Assembly (NCBI GenBank): GCA_002691145.1
Contig: NZHE01000021.1
Location: 1 to 55,998 of the forward strand
Direction: 5' to 3'
DNA from: Rickettsiales bacterium
GTDB taxonomy: Bacteria > Pseudomonadota > Alphaproteobacteria > Methylaequorales > Methylaequoraceae
Length of the DNA stretch: 55,998 nt
This document shows, in pieces, positions 34,389 through 46,652 of the stretch. Each line of letters starts with the position of its first letter. Within the stretch, counting starts at the first letter, position 1. The notes beneath the pieces are model-generated. The model ran no database searches, was not told the origin of the DNA, and was given only the letters and a program-made list of their open reading frames with translations. Position numbers and translations under genes: made by a program.

Positions 34389-35405
34389 ATGATTTTTAAA
34401 AATTTAGATATTTATTTTTCATTAATTATTATATTTGTGATTTTATATTTTGGAAAGTTTTTACTCCTTCCATTATTCTTTTCCATTTTTATATTCATAA
34501 TATTGAAATCCTTTTCAAAAAAAATTTCAAAAATCAATTTTTACGTATTTAAAATTGGATATGGTTCTGCTTTTGTAATCTCATCTCTTTTTTTATTGTC
34601 TTTAATATACTTTTTTGGAATATTGCTTAATGAGAATTTATCGAATGTGATATTTAATTCAGAGTTATACCAATCTAACTTAACATTCATATTTAATAAA
34701 TTTAAAGATTTTAGTGAGAGAAATGTGCCATTTCTGACTAATAAATTTGTTTTTGATCTTGATTTTACAAATCTATTTACCAAAGTTTTAAATTCTTTTA
34801 CTAATCTAGCCAGTAACTTTTCTATCATAATTTTGTATTTAATTTTCATAATTATTGAGGAAAAATTTTTCAAAATAAAAATTCAAAATTTTTTTTCTAC
34901 TACTTCTACAAAAAAGATAATTGAAAAAATAAATTTAGAGATCTTTAATTACTTTCAAATTAAAACGTTTACAAGTCTATTAACTGGTTTATCCACTTTT
35001 TTTATTATGAAATTATTTAATAGCGATCTAGCAGTTTTTTTTGGAATATTGTCATTCATTTTAAATTTTATACCCTTTTTAGGATCACTGTTGTCTGTAA
35101 TTTTGCCTTTTATTTTTTCATTAATACAATTTCTTAATCCTTTTGAGTCCTCATTAATAATAGCTTTTCTTTTAATTATTCAGATAAGCGTTGGTAATTT
35201 TATCGAACCAAAACTTATGAGCAAATCACTAAATTTAAGCCCGATGATTATGCTAATTTTTTTAAGTTTAATGGGAAAATTATGGGGGATAGGCGGTATG
35301 TTTTTAAGTGTGCCTTTTTTAGTAATTTTACTAATAGTATTTAGTAACATTAAGTCTACTAAAAAAATTGCTATATTTTTATCTGAAAAAGGACAAATTA
35401 GTTAA
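34389..35405 (+). CDS. AI-2E/PerM family membrane permease
   Basis: A 338-aa polytopic membrane protein of the AI-2E transporter (PerM/YhhT/TqsA) family. Conserved C-terminal motifs are visible: FILNFIPFLGSLLSVILP, FIEPKLMSKSLNLSPMIML and GKLWGIGGMFLSVPF, with about eight hydrophobic segments. These proteins include exporters of small molecules and Na+/H+ antiporters, and substrate prediction is unreliable. It begins 4 nt after the lipoprotein gene and overlaps the convergent rodA by 27 nt, so it is the last gene of the apt operon. Confidence 0.87.
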   Translation: MIFKNLDIYFSLIIIFVILYFGKFLLLPLFFSIFIFIILKSFSKKISKINFYVFKIGYGSAFVISSLFLLSLIYFFGILLNENLSNVIFNSELYQSNLTFIFNKFKDFSERNVPFLTNKFVFDLDFTNLFTKVLNSFTNLASNFSIIILYLIFIIIEEKFFKIKIQNFFSTTSTKKIIEKINLEIFNYFQIKTFTSLLTGLSTFFIMKLFNSDLAVFFGILSFILNFIPFLGSLLSVILPFIFSLIQFLNPFESSLIIAFLLIIQISVGNFIEPKLMSKSLNLSPMIMLIFLSLMGKLWGIGGMFLSVPFLVILLIVFSNIKSTKKIAIFLSEKGQIS

Positions 35406-36515
35406 ATTTAAATTATCTTCTCTGTACAATTTTTGACTTAAATCTGTAGAAAGAATTAAACCAAAACCAAAAAAATATGTAATCATTGAGGAACCTCCGA
35501 ATGAGACAAGCGGAAGAGGTATTCCCACTACAGGGGTCAGTCCCATTACCATTGCCATATTTAAAGCTCCTGCAATAAAAAAATTTGTAATTATTGCTAC
35601 ACCTATTATTTTTGAAAAAAAAATTTTTTCATTTGCAATACTGATTATATAACCGATACAACAAATTAAAATAAACAGACCAATTACAGATATTGTTCCT
35701 AAAAATCCAAATTCTTCTCCTAACATAGAAAAAATGAAATCTGTTTTTTTTTCTGGTAAAAAGTCTAGGTGTGATTGAGTACCTTTTAGCCATCCTTTCC
35801 CTAAAAAACCTCCGGATCCTATTGCGATTTGAGATTGAATTATATGATATCCTGTACCTAATGGATCCTTGTAAGGATCGAAGAATGTTAATAATCTTTG
35901 TTTTTGATATAAATGTAATGAATTCCAAAAAATAGGCGATAATAAAAAGAAACCCGCAAGGCAGGAAAAGAAAAATTTAATATTAATTCCAACAATAAAG
36001 AAAACAACAGTACCAATAAAAAGTAATATTAATGAGGTTCCTAAATCTGGCTGATTCAATACAATAAAAAAAGGAATAAAAATCAATGTAATTGGAAAAA
36101 CCAAAAATAAATAATCTCTAAAATTATCAATTTTTTTTTCGTCAAAAAATTTCGCAAGCGCTAAAATTAAAAAAATTTTCATTATTTCAGAGGGTTGAAT
36201 ATTTATGCCTAAAACATTAATCCATCTTCTAGACCCCTTGCCAATGTAACCATAAAAAGTTGCATAAATTAGTATAATTACACCTACCAAATATAAAATA
36301 AATGAATATTTTTGCCAGAAATTTATATTTATCAAACCTACAGACAACATAATAAAAAAACCAAAAAGAAATTTTAAAATTTGAGAATAGGTAAAACCTA
36401 AACCATCAGATTTTGTTGCACTAAAAATCATAATAATTCCTACACTTGATAACGAACATATTAAAAATATTAATGTCCAATGTAGGTTTTTAAACTTAAA
36501 AAAAAATTCACTCAT
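35379..36515 (-). CDS. rodA: Rod shape-determining SEDS glycosyltransferase RodA
   Basis: A 378-aa SEDS-family peptidoglycan polymerase that works with PBP2 in elongation. About ten hydrophobic segments; conserved pieces are GSRRWINVLGINIQPSEIMK, LNQPDLGTSLILL, the extracellular KTDFIFSMLGEEFGFLG and GLTPVVGIPLPLVSFGGSS, with the essential Asp in QPDLGT. Its start overlaps the end of mrdA by 4 nt, matching the usual mrdA-rodA coupling. Its 3' end overlaps the convergent permease gene. Confidence 0.96.
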   Translation of the reverse strand: MSEFFFKFKNLHWTLIFLICSLSSVGIIMIFSATKSDGLGFTYSQILKFLFGFFIMLSVGLININFWQKYSFILYLVGVIILIYATFYGYIGKGSRRWINVLGINIQPSEIMKIFLILALAKFFDEKKIDNFRDYLFLVFPITLIFIPFFIVLNQPDLGTSLILLFIGTVVFFIVGINIKFFFSCLAGFFLLSPIFWNSLHLYQKQRLLTFFDPYKDPLGTGYHIIQSQIAIGSGGFLGKGWLKGTQSHLDFLPEKKTDFIFSMLGEEFGFLGTISVIGLFILICCIGYIISIANEKIFFSKIIGVAIITNFFIAGALNMAMVMGLTPVVGIPLPLVSFGGSSMITYFFGFGLILSTDLSQKLYREDNLNLTNLSFFR

Positions 36516-38298
36516 GATTTTTTCTTAAAAGTAAAATCTAAAATATCTCTAGCCATTGGTGCCGCAACCTTTGAACCACTCCCATGATGTTCTACTATAA
36601 CCGAGATAACATATTCCGGTTTTTCATAAGGAGCAAATCCAGTGAATATTGAATGATCTCTTAATTTGTATGGTAATTCTTTATTTTCTAGAACACCACT
36701 CTCTCTCTCTAGCAAGCTGATTCTTCTAACTTGTGATGTTCCGGTTTTACCTGCCATTTGAATAGCGTTATTTTTTAACTTTGATGAAAATGCAGTTCCG
36801 TTGTATTTATTCACAACATCAAACATTGATTTTTTTATAATTTCAAATGATTTTTTTGGGAAATTAAGTTGCTCAAATTCTATTTTTTTTTTGTCTGACA
36901 ATATTCTAGGTATTATTTTCTTACCTGTAGCAATCCTTGCAGTCATCGTAGCTATTTGAAGTGGGGTGGAAAGTGTAAAGCCTTGTCCAATAACTGCATT
37001 GTAGGTCTCTCCTAAATGCCATGAATCTCCCTTATTTCTTTTTTTCCAATTTTCGTCTGGCATAATTCCTTTAGATTCTCCAGGAAGATCAATGTTAGTT
37101 TTCATTCCAATTGAAAAATTTTTAGCTACACTTGCTAACTCGTTTATGCCTAGAGTGTTAGCAAGAGAGTAAAAATAACAATCACATGATTCTTTAATAG
37201 CTTTATTTAAATCAACATACCCGTGACCCTTTCTCTTCCAACAATGAAAGGTGTGATTACCCAAAGGTTGTTTTCCACTACAAAAATATTTATGTTTAAT
37301 ATCAAAATCTTTCCTTTCCAAAATCGCCATCCCAACAACTAATTTAAATGTTGAGCCTGGAGAATACAAACCTGAAATGGTTCTATTTAAAAGAGGATTT
37401 AAAGGATCTGATTGTAAAGATCTCCAAGTACTATTTTTTACTCCATAACTAAACTCATTAATATCGAAAGATGGTGATGAAACCATGGCTATTATAGCCC
37501 CTGAATTGCAATTCATAAGTATTATACTTCCAGCTTTATCTCTAAGTTTATTAAATGAAAATTCTTGAATTTTAGAGTCTATATTAACTTCAATATTATT
37601 TCCAGAAATACTATTTTTAGAATTTAAATTTCTAACAACTTTTCCAGAAGAGTTAGATTCAACTTTCTGCCATCCTTCTTTTCCTATTAATACTTTATTA
37701 TAAATTTTTTCTATTCCTGTTTTACCAACTTTTAGTTCTGGTAACTGCCTTTTTTTGCTTTTTTTTGTGAATCGTAACCAACGTATCCAATTACATGTGA
37801 ATAAGCATAATTATCTTTATATGAACGTACCTTTTTTTTATTAATATCTAATAATGGAAATCTATGAGAAAAATGTGAAAATATCTCAAGCTCATCCCAT
37901 GAAAGGTTTTTTTTAATAGTTAGATAATCATCTAGTGAGTTTCTAGAACTATTCTTTTTAAAATCCTTAACATCTTCTTCGGAAATAAGAATAATTTTTC
38001 TTAGATCAGTAACAATTTTGTTCATTTGATCTTTTTTATCTTTCAGTAAAATAATTTGATAATCATTTCTATTTTCAGCAATTTTGTTTTTGTTTTGATC
38101 AAAAATAATACCTCTCTGGGGATATATAACTTTTATTTTAATTCTATTTATTTCTGATAGTTCTCCAAATTTTGATTTATTTACAATCTGTAAATAGTAT
38201 AGTTTACCCACTAACAAAGTTGTAAAAAGTCCTTTACCCAGTCCAAGCAGGAATAATCTTCTTTGAAACTTTTTTAAATCATCAAATTCTTTACTCAT
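36512..38298 (-). pseudogene. mrdA: Penicillin-binding protein 2, frameshifted in a poly-A run
   Basis: Elongation-specific transpeptidase PBP2, partner of RodA. The N-terminal part (38298-37732, 188 aa) has one TM (about 17-35) and the dimerisation region, reading YPQRGIIFDQNKNKIAENR and SHVIGYVGYDS. It shifts after QKKAKKG. The other frame continues LPELKVGKTGIEKIYNK and on to the catalytic part, with SPGSTFKLVVGMA (SxxK), the SCD motif and MAGKTGTSQ (KTG). Adding one A in either the A8 or A7 run at about 37750-37768 restores a single ORF of about 595 aa. The transpeptidase motifs are intact, so the break looks recent, bypassed or technical. Confidence 0.88.
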
Positions 38299-38809
38299 CT
38301 CTAAATTTTAGTTCATTGTTTAAAAGATTAATTGCCCAAAATAATAGTGGAAACATAAGTCCGGTTAAAGCTATTGAAAACACAATATTTAAAAAATCAA
38401 AATAAACTATTTTAAATACTATCTTATGAATAAGTACGACAAAAATGAAGTAGAATACAAAAAAAAACATGAATCTTATCCATATTTTCAGAATGGACTC
38501 AGAAAATAAAAACTCTGAGTTTTTTCTTTGTATTAAAAAAATTACAAACATAAATACTGAGGTAAGTCCAAAAATTAGGTTTGATAAAATATCAATTAAT
38601 ACTGACAGCAATAAAATAAAAAAAGGTCTAATTCTTTCATGGTCTATTATAACCCAGATATATAAAACACAAAAACCAAAAAAACTTGTAAATGAACTTA
38701 TTCCAAAATGTTTTGGAATGGAATCTAAAAAAATTAGTATAACAGATGTAACAATTGGAGATATTTTGAGAAGGAATTCGGTCGTAAGTTCTAAAAAACT
38801 TTTATTCAT
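38291..38809 (-). CDS. mreD: Rod shape-determining protein MreD
   Basis: A 172-aa polytopic inner-membrane protein, small and hydrophobic with five or six segments, placed where mreD always lies between mreC and mrdA. The opening MNKSFLELTTEFLLKISPIV and the segment PFFILLLSVLIDILSNLIFG, with an Asp/Gly-containing TM, fit the MreD family. ATG at 38809 is used; a longer frame would overlap mreC by 38 nt with no signal. It overlaps mreC by 8 nt and mrdA by 8 nt. Confidence 0.82.
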   Translation of the reverse strand: MNKSFLELTTEFLLKISPIVTSVILIFLDSIPKHFGISSFTSFFGFCVLYIWVIIDHERIRPFFILLLSVLIDILSNLIFGLTSVFMFVIFLIQRKNSEFLFSESILKIWIRFMFFFVFYFIFVVLIHKIVFKIVYFDFLNIVFSIALTGLMFPLLFWAINLLNNELKFRDE

Positions 38810-39656
38810 TTTTATTAAAATTAGGGTGTTCTTTTTCAAAATTATAAACTAAAATCTTCACATATGTTGAATCATTTTTGTCAGAAAAAGGGGAAATTAT
38901 AATTTTCTCTTTATTTTTTTTAACTTTACCGACTCTTATGCCCTCTTTGAAATATCCGGAAGAACTTGTCGTTAGTACCAATTCACCATCAATAAGTAAA
39001 TCAGGTTCGTCTAAGTGCAAAATTTCCAGAAAATCACCTTTACCTTTAGCAAAAAAATTTTTTTTACTTTCTATAGAATAAACTGGTAAAATCGATTGAT
39101 TATTACTTATTAAGAGTACCTCAGAAATATTATTTTTTGCAGAGATAACTCTTCCTATTAAACCATTTTTGTTAAAAACAGGATTATTAATCTTTACACC
39201 TTCTTTTTCTCCAACATCAATAAAAACATTTGGAGATATTGATGAAGAAGTATCAAATATAATTCTAGCTGATATTTTTCTTGATGTGGGTGGAGCTTCT
39301 AAATTTAATAATTCTTTTAATTGATAGTTTTCAATCTGTAAATGATACATTTCTGACAGTTTTACTTCATATTCTGAGATTTGATTTTGTAATTCCTGAT
39401 TTAAAGCTTTTGTATGAAATATAAGATTTATGTTTGTAATATATTCATTAATTTTTGTAGTTGGATAAATAATGGCTTTTGCAAAAGGATTCAAAAATTC
39501 CAAAAAAGACTTTTTAATTTCTTTACTACGTTCTTGGTAATAAATTGAATATAAAATGATTAAAAAAGAACATAATATTGAAAAGATAATTTCAATAAAA
39601 TAATAATTAAACAGTGATGGTTTTAAAAATTTTGAAAATGATGATTTTTGCCCCAT
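38802..39656 (-). CDS. mreC: Rod shape-determining protein MreC
   Basis: A 284-aa bitopic protein linking MreB to the periplasmic elongation machinery. One TM (about 20-42), a predicted coiled coil (about 70-115, FHTKALNQELQNQISEYEVK), then a beta-rich periplasmic domain with VFIDVGEKEGVKINNPV, GLIGRVISA and LLISNNQSILPVYSI, all typical of MreC. It follows mreB by 11 nt and overlaps mreD by 8 nt. Confidence 0.95.
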   Translation of the reverse strand: MGQKSSFSKFLKPSLFNYYFIEIIFSILCSFLIILYSIYYQERSKEIKKSFLEFLNPFAKAIIYPTTKINEYITNINLIFHTKALNQELQNQISEYEVKLSEMYHLQIENYQLKELLNLEAPPTSRKISARIIFDTSSSISPNVFIDVGEKEGVKINNPVFNKNGLIGRVISAKNNISEVLLISNNQSILPVYSIESKKNFFAKGKGDFLEILHLDEPDLLIDGELVLTTSSSGYFKEGIRVGKVKKNKEKIIISPFSDKNDSTYVKILVYNFEKEHPNFNKNE

Positions 39657-39667
39657 CTTTTATCAAA

Positions 39668-40717
<1,050 letters not shown>

Positions 40718-40771
40718 TTATAACTATTAGATAACTTATAAAATACTTTTTGAACAAATCAAAACAAAAAA

Positions 40772-42367
40772 TTATATAGCGTGCTTATCAATAATATCAC
40801 TTACTTTACTCCATTTAACTGAAGATTTAGAAATTCTTTCTCTTTTATTAATAAGCTTATTCAAAGCACTAATATAAGACTTTGCTGAAGCGACCATTGT
40901 ATCAATATCTTTACCATGACCAAGAACAGTTATTCCATTCTCCTCTAGTCTAACGCTCACATCTGCCTGTGCATCAACGCCTTTTGTGAGAGCATTTACT
41001 TGATAAAGAATCAGTTGTGATTCATTAGGTACCAGTTTTTTAATGGATTTAAATATGGCGTCAATCGGTCCCTCTCCTAGAGATTCAGCAGATAGTTTTT
41101 TTTCAAATACGATTAGATTGATTTTAGCTGAAGCCTTTAATTTATTGCCACAACTGACCTTTAAGTCAACTAACTGAATTAAATTTTGATTTGAGACTGA
41201 TTGTTCATCCATCAGTGCGTAAATATCCTCCTCAAATATTTGCTTTTTCTTATCAGCTAAATCTTTAAATTTTTTGAAAACTAATTTAAGTTCACTCTCA
41301 TTTAAATTAAACCCCAATTCATTTAATTTAACCTTAAAAGCATGTCTACCTGAATGTTTCCCCAGAACTAACTCTGAAGAAGAAAGCCCTACTGATTCTG
41401 GTTTCATAATTTCATAAGTATCTGAGTGTTTCAACATTCCATCTTGATGTATACCTGACTCATGAGCAAAAGCATTCTTACCTACAATCGCTTTATTAGG
41501 CTGAACATTGAATCCAGTTGTTGCGGCAACTATATTTGAAGCTTTTATAATTTTAGTTGCATCAATATCAGTGTAAAAGTTTAAAAAATCATCTCTAGTT
41601 TTTAAACACATTACAATTTCTTCTAGTGCTGCATTTCCAGCTCTTTCTCCAATTCCGTTAATAGTGCACTCAACTTGTCTTGCTCCATCAACTATAGCAC
41701 TGAGCGAATTTGAAACGGCTAATCCTAAATCATTATGGCAATGTACAGAAATAGTAGCCTTGTCAATGTTTGAGACATTGTTCTTGATTCCACATATTAA
41801 GTTACCAAATTCCGAGGGAATAGAATATCCAACTGTATCTGGAATATTTATAGTACTTGCACCACTCTCAATGGCTAATTGTATGGTTTTATATAAAAAA
41901 TCGATATTCGTTCTTGATGCATCTTCAGGAGACCATTCTATATCATCTGTAAACTTGGATGCCCTTTGTATACTTTTCTTAATTGCTTCAAGCACGTCAT
42001 TTTTATTCATTTTAAGTTTATATTTCATATGCAAATCACTAGTTGAAATAAATGTGTGAATTCTGAATCTTTTAGAATTTTTCATTGCTTCACCCGCAAT
42101 ATCAATATCTGAATACTGTGCTCTTGCAAGACCACAAACTATAGAATTTTTTAAAACTTGAGAGATTCTTTTAACAGATTCATAATCACCTTTTGAGGCA
42201 AATGGAAATCCTGCCTCCACTATATCTACTCTCATATCATCAAGTATTTCTGCAATTTTTAATTTATCTTCAACTGACATTGATGCACCCGCAGATTGTT
42301 CACCATCACGAAGAGTGGTATCAAAAATATAAATTTTATCTTTATTTTTTGATAATTTTTTATTCAT
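40772..42367 (-). CDS. leuA: 2-isopropylmalate synthase
   Basis: First step of leucine synthesis: acetyl-CoA plus 2-ketoisovalerate gives 2-isopropylmalate. The 531-aa protein has the TIM barrel with IFDTTLRDGEQSAGASM (about 14-30; metal-binding Asp in DTTLRDGEQ), SVHCHNDLGLAVSN with the metal-binding HxH type motif, and GINGIGERAGNAALEEI-like sequence. The C-terminal LeuA regulatory domain (about 400-520) follows, so leucine feedback is expected. It lies 1 nt after ilvC on the same strand; the ketoisovalerate comes from the adjacent Ilv enzymes. Confidence 0.97.
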   Translation of the reverse strand: MNKKLSKNKDKIYIFDTTLRDGEQSAGASMSVEDKLKIAEILDDMRVDIVEAGFPFASKGDYESVKRISQVLKNSIVCGLARAQYSDIDIAGEAMKNSKRFRIHTFISTSDLHMKYKLKMNKNDVLEAIKKSIQRASKFTDDIEWSPEDASRTNIDFLYKTIQLAIESGASTINIPDTVGYSIPSEFGNLICGIKNNVSNIDKATISVHCHNDLGLAVSNSLSAIVDGARQVECTINGIGERAGNAALEEIVMCLKTRDDFLNFYTDIDATKIIKASNIVAATTGFNVQPNKAIVGKNAFAHESGIHQDGMLKHSDTYEIMKPESVGLSSSELVLGKHSGRHAFKVKLNELGFNLNESELKLVFKKFKDLADKKKQIFEEDIYALMDEQSVSNQNLIQLVDLKVSCGNKLKASAKINLIVFEKKLSAESLGEGPIDAIFKSIKKLVPNESQLILYQVNALTKGVDAQADVSVRLEENGITVLGHGKDIDTMVASAKSYISALNKLINKRERISKSSVKWSKVSDIIDKHAI

Positions 42368-42368
42368 A

Positions 42369-43912
<1,544 letters not shown>

Positions 43913-43922
43913 TTTGTAAAAA

Positions 43923-45680
43923 TTACACTAAAACCATTCCATCTTCAGCAATATCACTATCACACTCATCATCAGAACTTAATAACATTTGATCATGTGT
44001 TGCTCCAGAAGGAATCATTGGAAAACAATTCTCTGTCTCATCAACACATACATCAAAGATCACAGGGCCTTTGATCTTGATCATCTCTAAGATCATATCA
44101 TCTAACTCATCTGGTTTCGTTGCTCTTAAACCATGTGCTCCAAATGATTCGGCTAATTTAACAAAATCTGGCAAAGAATCCATGTATGACTCAGATAATC
44201 TGTTCCCATGCATAAGTTCTTGCCACTGACGAACCATACCCATATAATGATTATTAAGTATAAATATTTTAACAGGTAATCTATATTGTTTCAATGTAGA
44301 CATTTCCTGTATATTCATAAGAATTGAGGCTTCTCCTGCCACATCAATTACTAAACTTTTTGGGTGTGCTAACTGAACTCCCATAGCAGCAGGCAAACCA
44401 TACCCCATTGTTCCCAATCCTCCAGAAGTCATCCAATGCTTTGGTTTATTGAATGCTAAGTATTGGGCAGCCCACATTTGGTGTTGTCCAACTTCGGTTG
44501 TAAAAAAAGGATTTTTGCTTAGCGTTAATGCATTCAGCCTTTCTAAAGCGTATTGAGGTTTTATTATCTTTTTATCATTTTTATAACTTAAACATTTTTT
44601 CTTTCTCCAAGATTCAATCTTAATCCACCATGATTCATATTTTTTTTGCGGAAATTTAAAATTTTTGAGCTTAATAATTTTATTTATTCTTAATAGTACT
44701 TTTTCTATATCTCCCTGAATCGTATGGTCAACCGTAACACTTTTATTGAATGAGGAGGCATCTATATCTATGTGAATCTTTTTAGATTTAGGCGAGAAAC
44801 CTGAGACCTTTCCAGTAATTCTATCATCAAATCTAGCACCAACACAAATAATTAGATCAGCATTGTACATTGCTAAATTAGCCTCGTAAGTTCCGTGCAT
44901 ACCGAGCATTCCAAGAAATTGTTTGTCAGATGTTGGAAAAGCACCGAGTCCCATCAGAGTTTGGGTACACGGAAATCCTGTTTTTTTAATTAATTTATAT
45001 AATTGCGAAGATGCCTTATTACCTGAGTTTATTACACCTCCTCCTACATAAAAAATAGGTTTTTTAGCAATTTTAATCATATCAACAAATTTATTAACTG
45101 ATTCCTTGTCTGGATTAAGAACAGGAGTGTAATATGTCACTTTTTTTGTGCGTTTTTTTCCGTTATATAAAGTTTTAAACGTTTGGATATCCTTAGGTAT
45201 ATCAACTAGAACAGGACCAGGTCTTCCATTTGATGCTATATAGAATGCAGAATGAATTGAACCTGCAAGATTATCTACATCCTTTACTAAATAATTGTGT
45301 TTTGTGCATGGTCTAGTTATCCCAACAATATCTGCTTCTTGAAATGCGTCATTTCCAATCATATGAGTCGGCACCTGTCCAGTAATACATACTAATGGAA
45401 CTGAATCCATCATAGCATCAGCCAAACCTGTGACTGTATTAGTCGCACCTGGTCCTGACGTAACAAGAACCACACCTGTTTTTCCTGTTGAACGAGCGTA
45501 TCCTTCTGCAGCATGAACAGCTGCTTGCTCGTGACGAACTAAGATATGCCTTATTTTTTTTTGTTTAAATAATTCATCATAAATAGGTAAAACAGCTCCA
45601 CCCGGATAACCAAAGATAATCTCAACATTCTCCTCTATGAGGGCATCAACAACTAATTTTGCTCCAGTAATTTTTTTCAT
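43923..45680 (-). CDS. ilvB: Acetolactate synthase large subunit
   Basis: ThDP-dependent catalytic subunit of acetohydroxyacid synthase, 585 aa. The N-terminus has GAKLVVDALIEENVEIIFGY then PGGAVLPIYD, with LVRHEQAAVHAAEGYARSTG holding the catalytic Glu. The C-terminal ThDP motif is visible around VIDVAGEASILMNIQEM. The sequence there reads DVAGEAS where most enzymes have DGDGSF; D and the downstream N (ILMN) occur in the expected positions. The 51-nt spacer before its start separates it from miaA, so the ilv-leu unit may have its own promoter. Confidence 0.97.
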   Translation of the reverse strand: MKKITGAKLVVDALIEENVEIIFGYPGGAVLPIYDELFKQKKIRHILVRHEQAAVHAAEGYARSTGKTGVVLVTSGPGATNTVTGLADAMMDSVPLVCITGQVPTHMIGNDAFQEADIVGITRPCTKHNYLVKDVDNLAGSIHSAFYIASNGRPGPVLVDIPKDIQTFKTLYNGKKRTKKVTYYTPVLNPDKESVNKFVDMIKIAKKPIFYVGGGVINSGNKASSQLYKLIKKTGFPCTQTLMGLGAFPTSDKQFLGMLGMHGTYEANLAMYNADLIICVGARFDDRITGKVSGFSPKSKKIHIDIDASSFNKSVTVDHTIQGDIEKVLLRINKIIKLKNFKFPQKKYESWWIKIESWRKKKCLSYKNDKKIIKPQYALERLNALTLSKNPFFTTEVGQHQMWAAQYLAFNKPKHWMTSGGLGTMGYGLPAAMGVQLAHPKSLVIDVAGEASILMNIQEMSTLKQYRLPVKIFILNNHYMGMVRQWQELMHGNRLSESYMDSLPDFVKLAESFGAHGLRATKPDELDDMILEMIKIKGPVIFDVCVDETENCFPMIPSGATHDQMLLSSDDECDSDIAEDGMVLV

Positions 45681-45731
45681 ATTAATAAAATAAACTAAAT
45701 AGACTTTTTAAACATCTAAAATTTTATTTTT

Positions 45732-46652
45732 TTATAAATAATCATCTAACTTTTTTAAAATAAAATTTTCTGCCACTTTATAATCTAAATAAATGGGGTT
45801 TATTGGTTGATGTTTGAACCAAGTTAATTGTCGTTTTGCATAGTTTCTAGTATCTTTTTTACAAAGTTCGATGGCTTTTTCTAGTTCTAAACTGCCTTTG
45901 ATATAACTTTTAATATGTCTTAAACCTATCACTTTATTAATTGGATGAGAGCTTACCAACTCCATTCTTAAAAAATTTTTTACTTCATCTAATAGTCCAT
46001 CTTTGATCATCAAATCAAATCTTTTATCTATTGAGTTATATAAATCCTCTCTTTTTTTACTAACGATAAAAAATAAATAATTTTTTAGATAATTTATTTT
46101 AGATTTGCGCCTAGATTGCCAAAAACTTAGTGTTTTTCCTGATGAAATCCTAACTTCAATTGCTCTAATTAATCTTTGAGTATCGTTTACGCTTATTTTT
46201 TGTGCTAGTTTTGGGTCAATCTTTTGTAATTTCTTATAAAAAAATAAATTTCCATATTTTTTGTGAATTTTTAAAACTTTATTTTTAATTCGATTCTTTA
46301 CTTCCGGAATCTCAGAAATATTATTCTCTAAACTTCCAATATACATGCCAGTTCCGCCAACAAAAATTGGTAACTGTTTAATTTTTTTTGAATTTAGAAT
46401 TTCCTTTTTTGCATTTTTCATCCACCAGCCAACGTCTGCTTTTTTATTTGAATTTAAGACACCGTAGAGCTTATAAGAAATCTTTTTATTTTCAGAGATA
46501 TTTGGTCGGTTAGTTAAAATTTTTAAATGATCATATAATTGCATACTATCAGCATTTATTATTGTTGAAGGGATTTTTTTTGCTATTTTTTCAGCAAGAT
46601 CAGATTTTCCAACGGCTGTAGGGCCGGCTATTATTATAAAATCCAGGCTCAA
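45732..46652 (-). CDS. miaA: tRNA dimethylallyltransferase
   Basis: Adds the dimethylallyl group to A37 of tRNAs reading UNN codons. The 306-aa protein has the P-loop IIAGPTAVGKSDLA (G10-S17), NADSMQLYDHLKILTNRP, GGTGMYI, and AIEVRISSGKTLS. Its start is a TTG at 46652 embedded in the degP stop (ATTGA), so the two genes overlap by 4 nt and translation is probably coupled. No in-frame ATG offers a better start. Confidence 0.95.
   Translation of the reverse strand: MSLDFIIIAGPTAVGKSDLAEKIAKKIPSTIINADSMQLYDHLKILTNRPNISENKKISYKLYGVLNSNKKADVGWWMKNAKKEILNSKKIKQLPIFVGGTGMYIGSLENNISEIPEVKNRIKNKVLKIHKKYGNLFFYKKLQKIDPKLAQKISVNDTQRLIRAIEVRISSGKTLSFWQSRRKSKINYLKNYLFFIVSKKREDLYNSIDKRFDLMIKDGLLDEVKNFLRMELVSSHPINKVIGLRHIKSYIKGSLELEKAIELCKKDTRNYAKRQLTWFKHQPINPIYLDYKVAENFILKKLDDYL

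Noticed and set aside
41664-42059. 131-codon plus-strand ORF inside leuA
   Set aside because: Long only because leuA has few stops in the antisense frame; no own start region or family motif.
43923-45680. DVAGEAS in place of DGDGSF in the ThDP motif of IlvB
   Set aside because: Considered as a broken cofactor motif. The D and downstream N remain in register and the genes around it are intact, so this looks like a variant and not loss of function.
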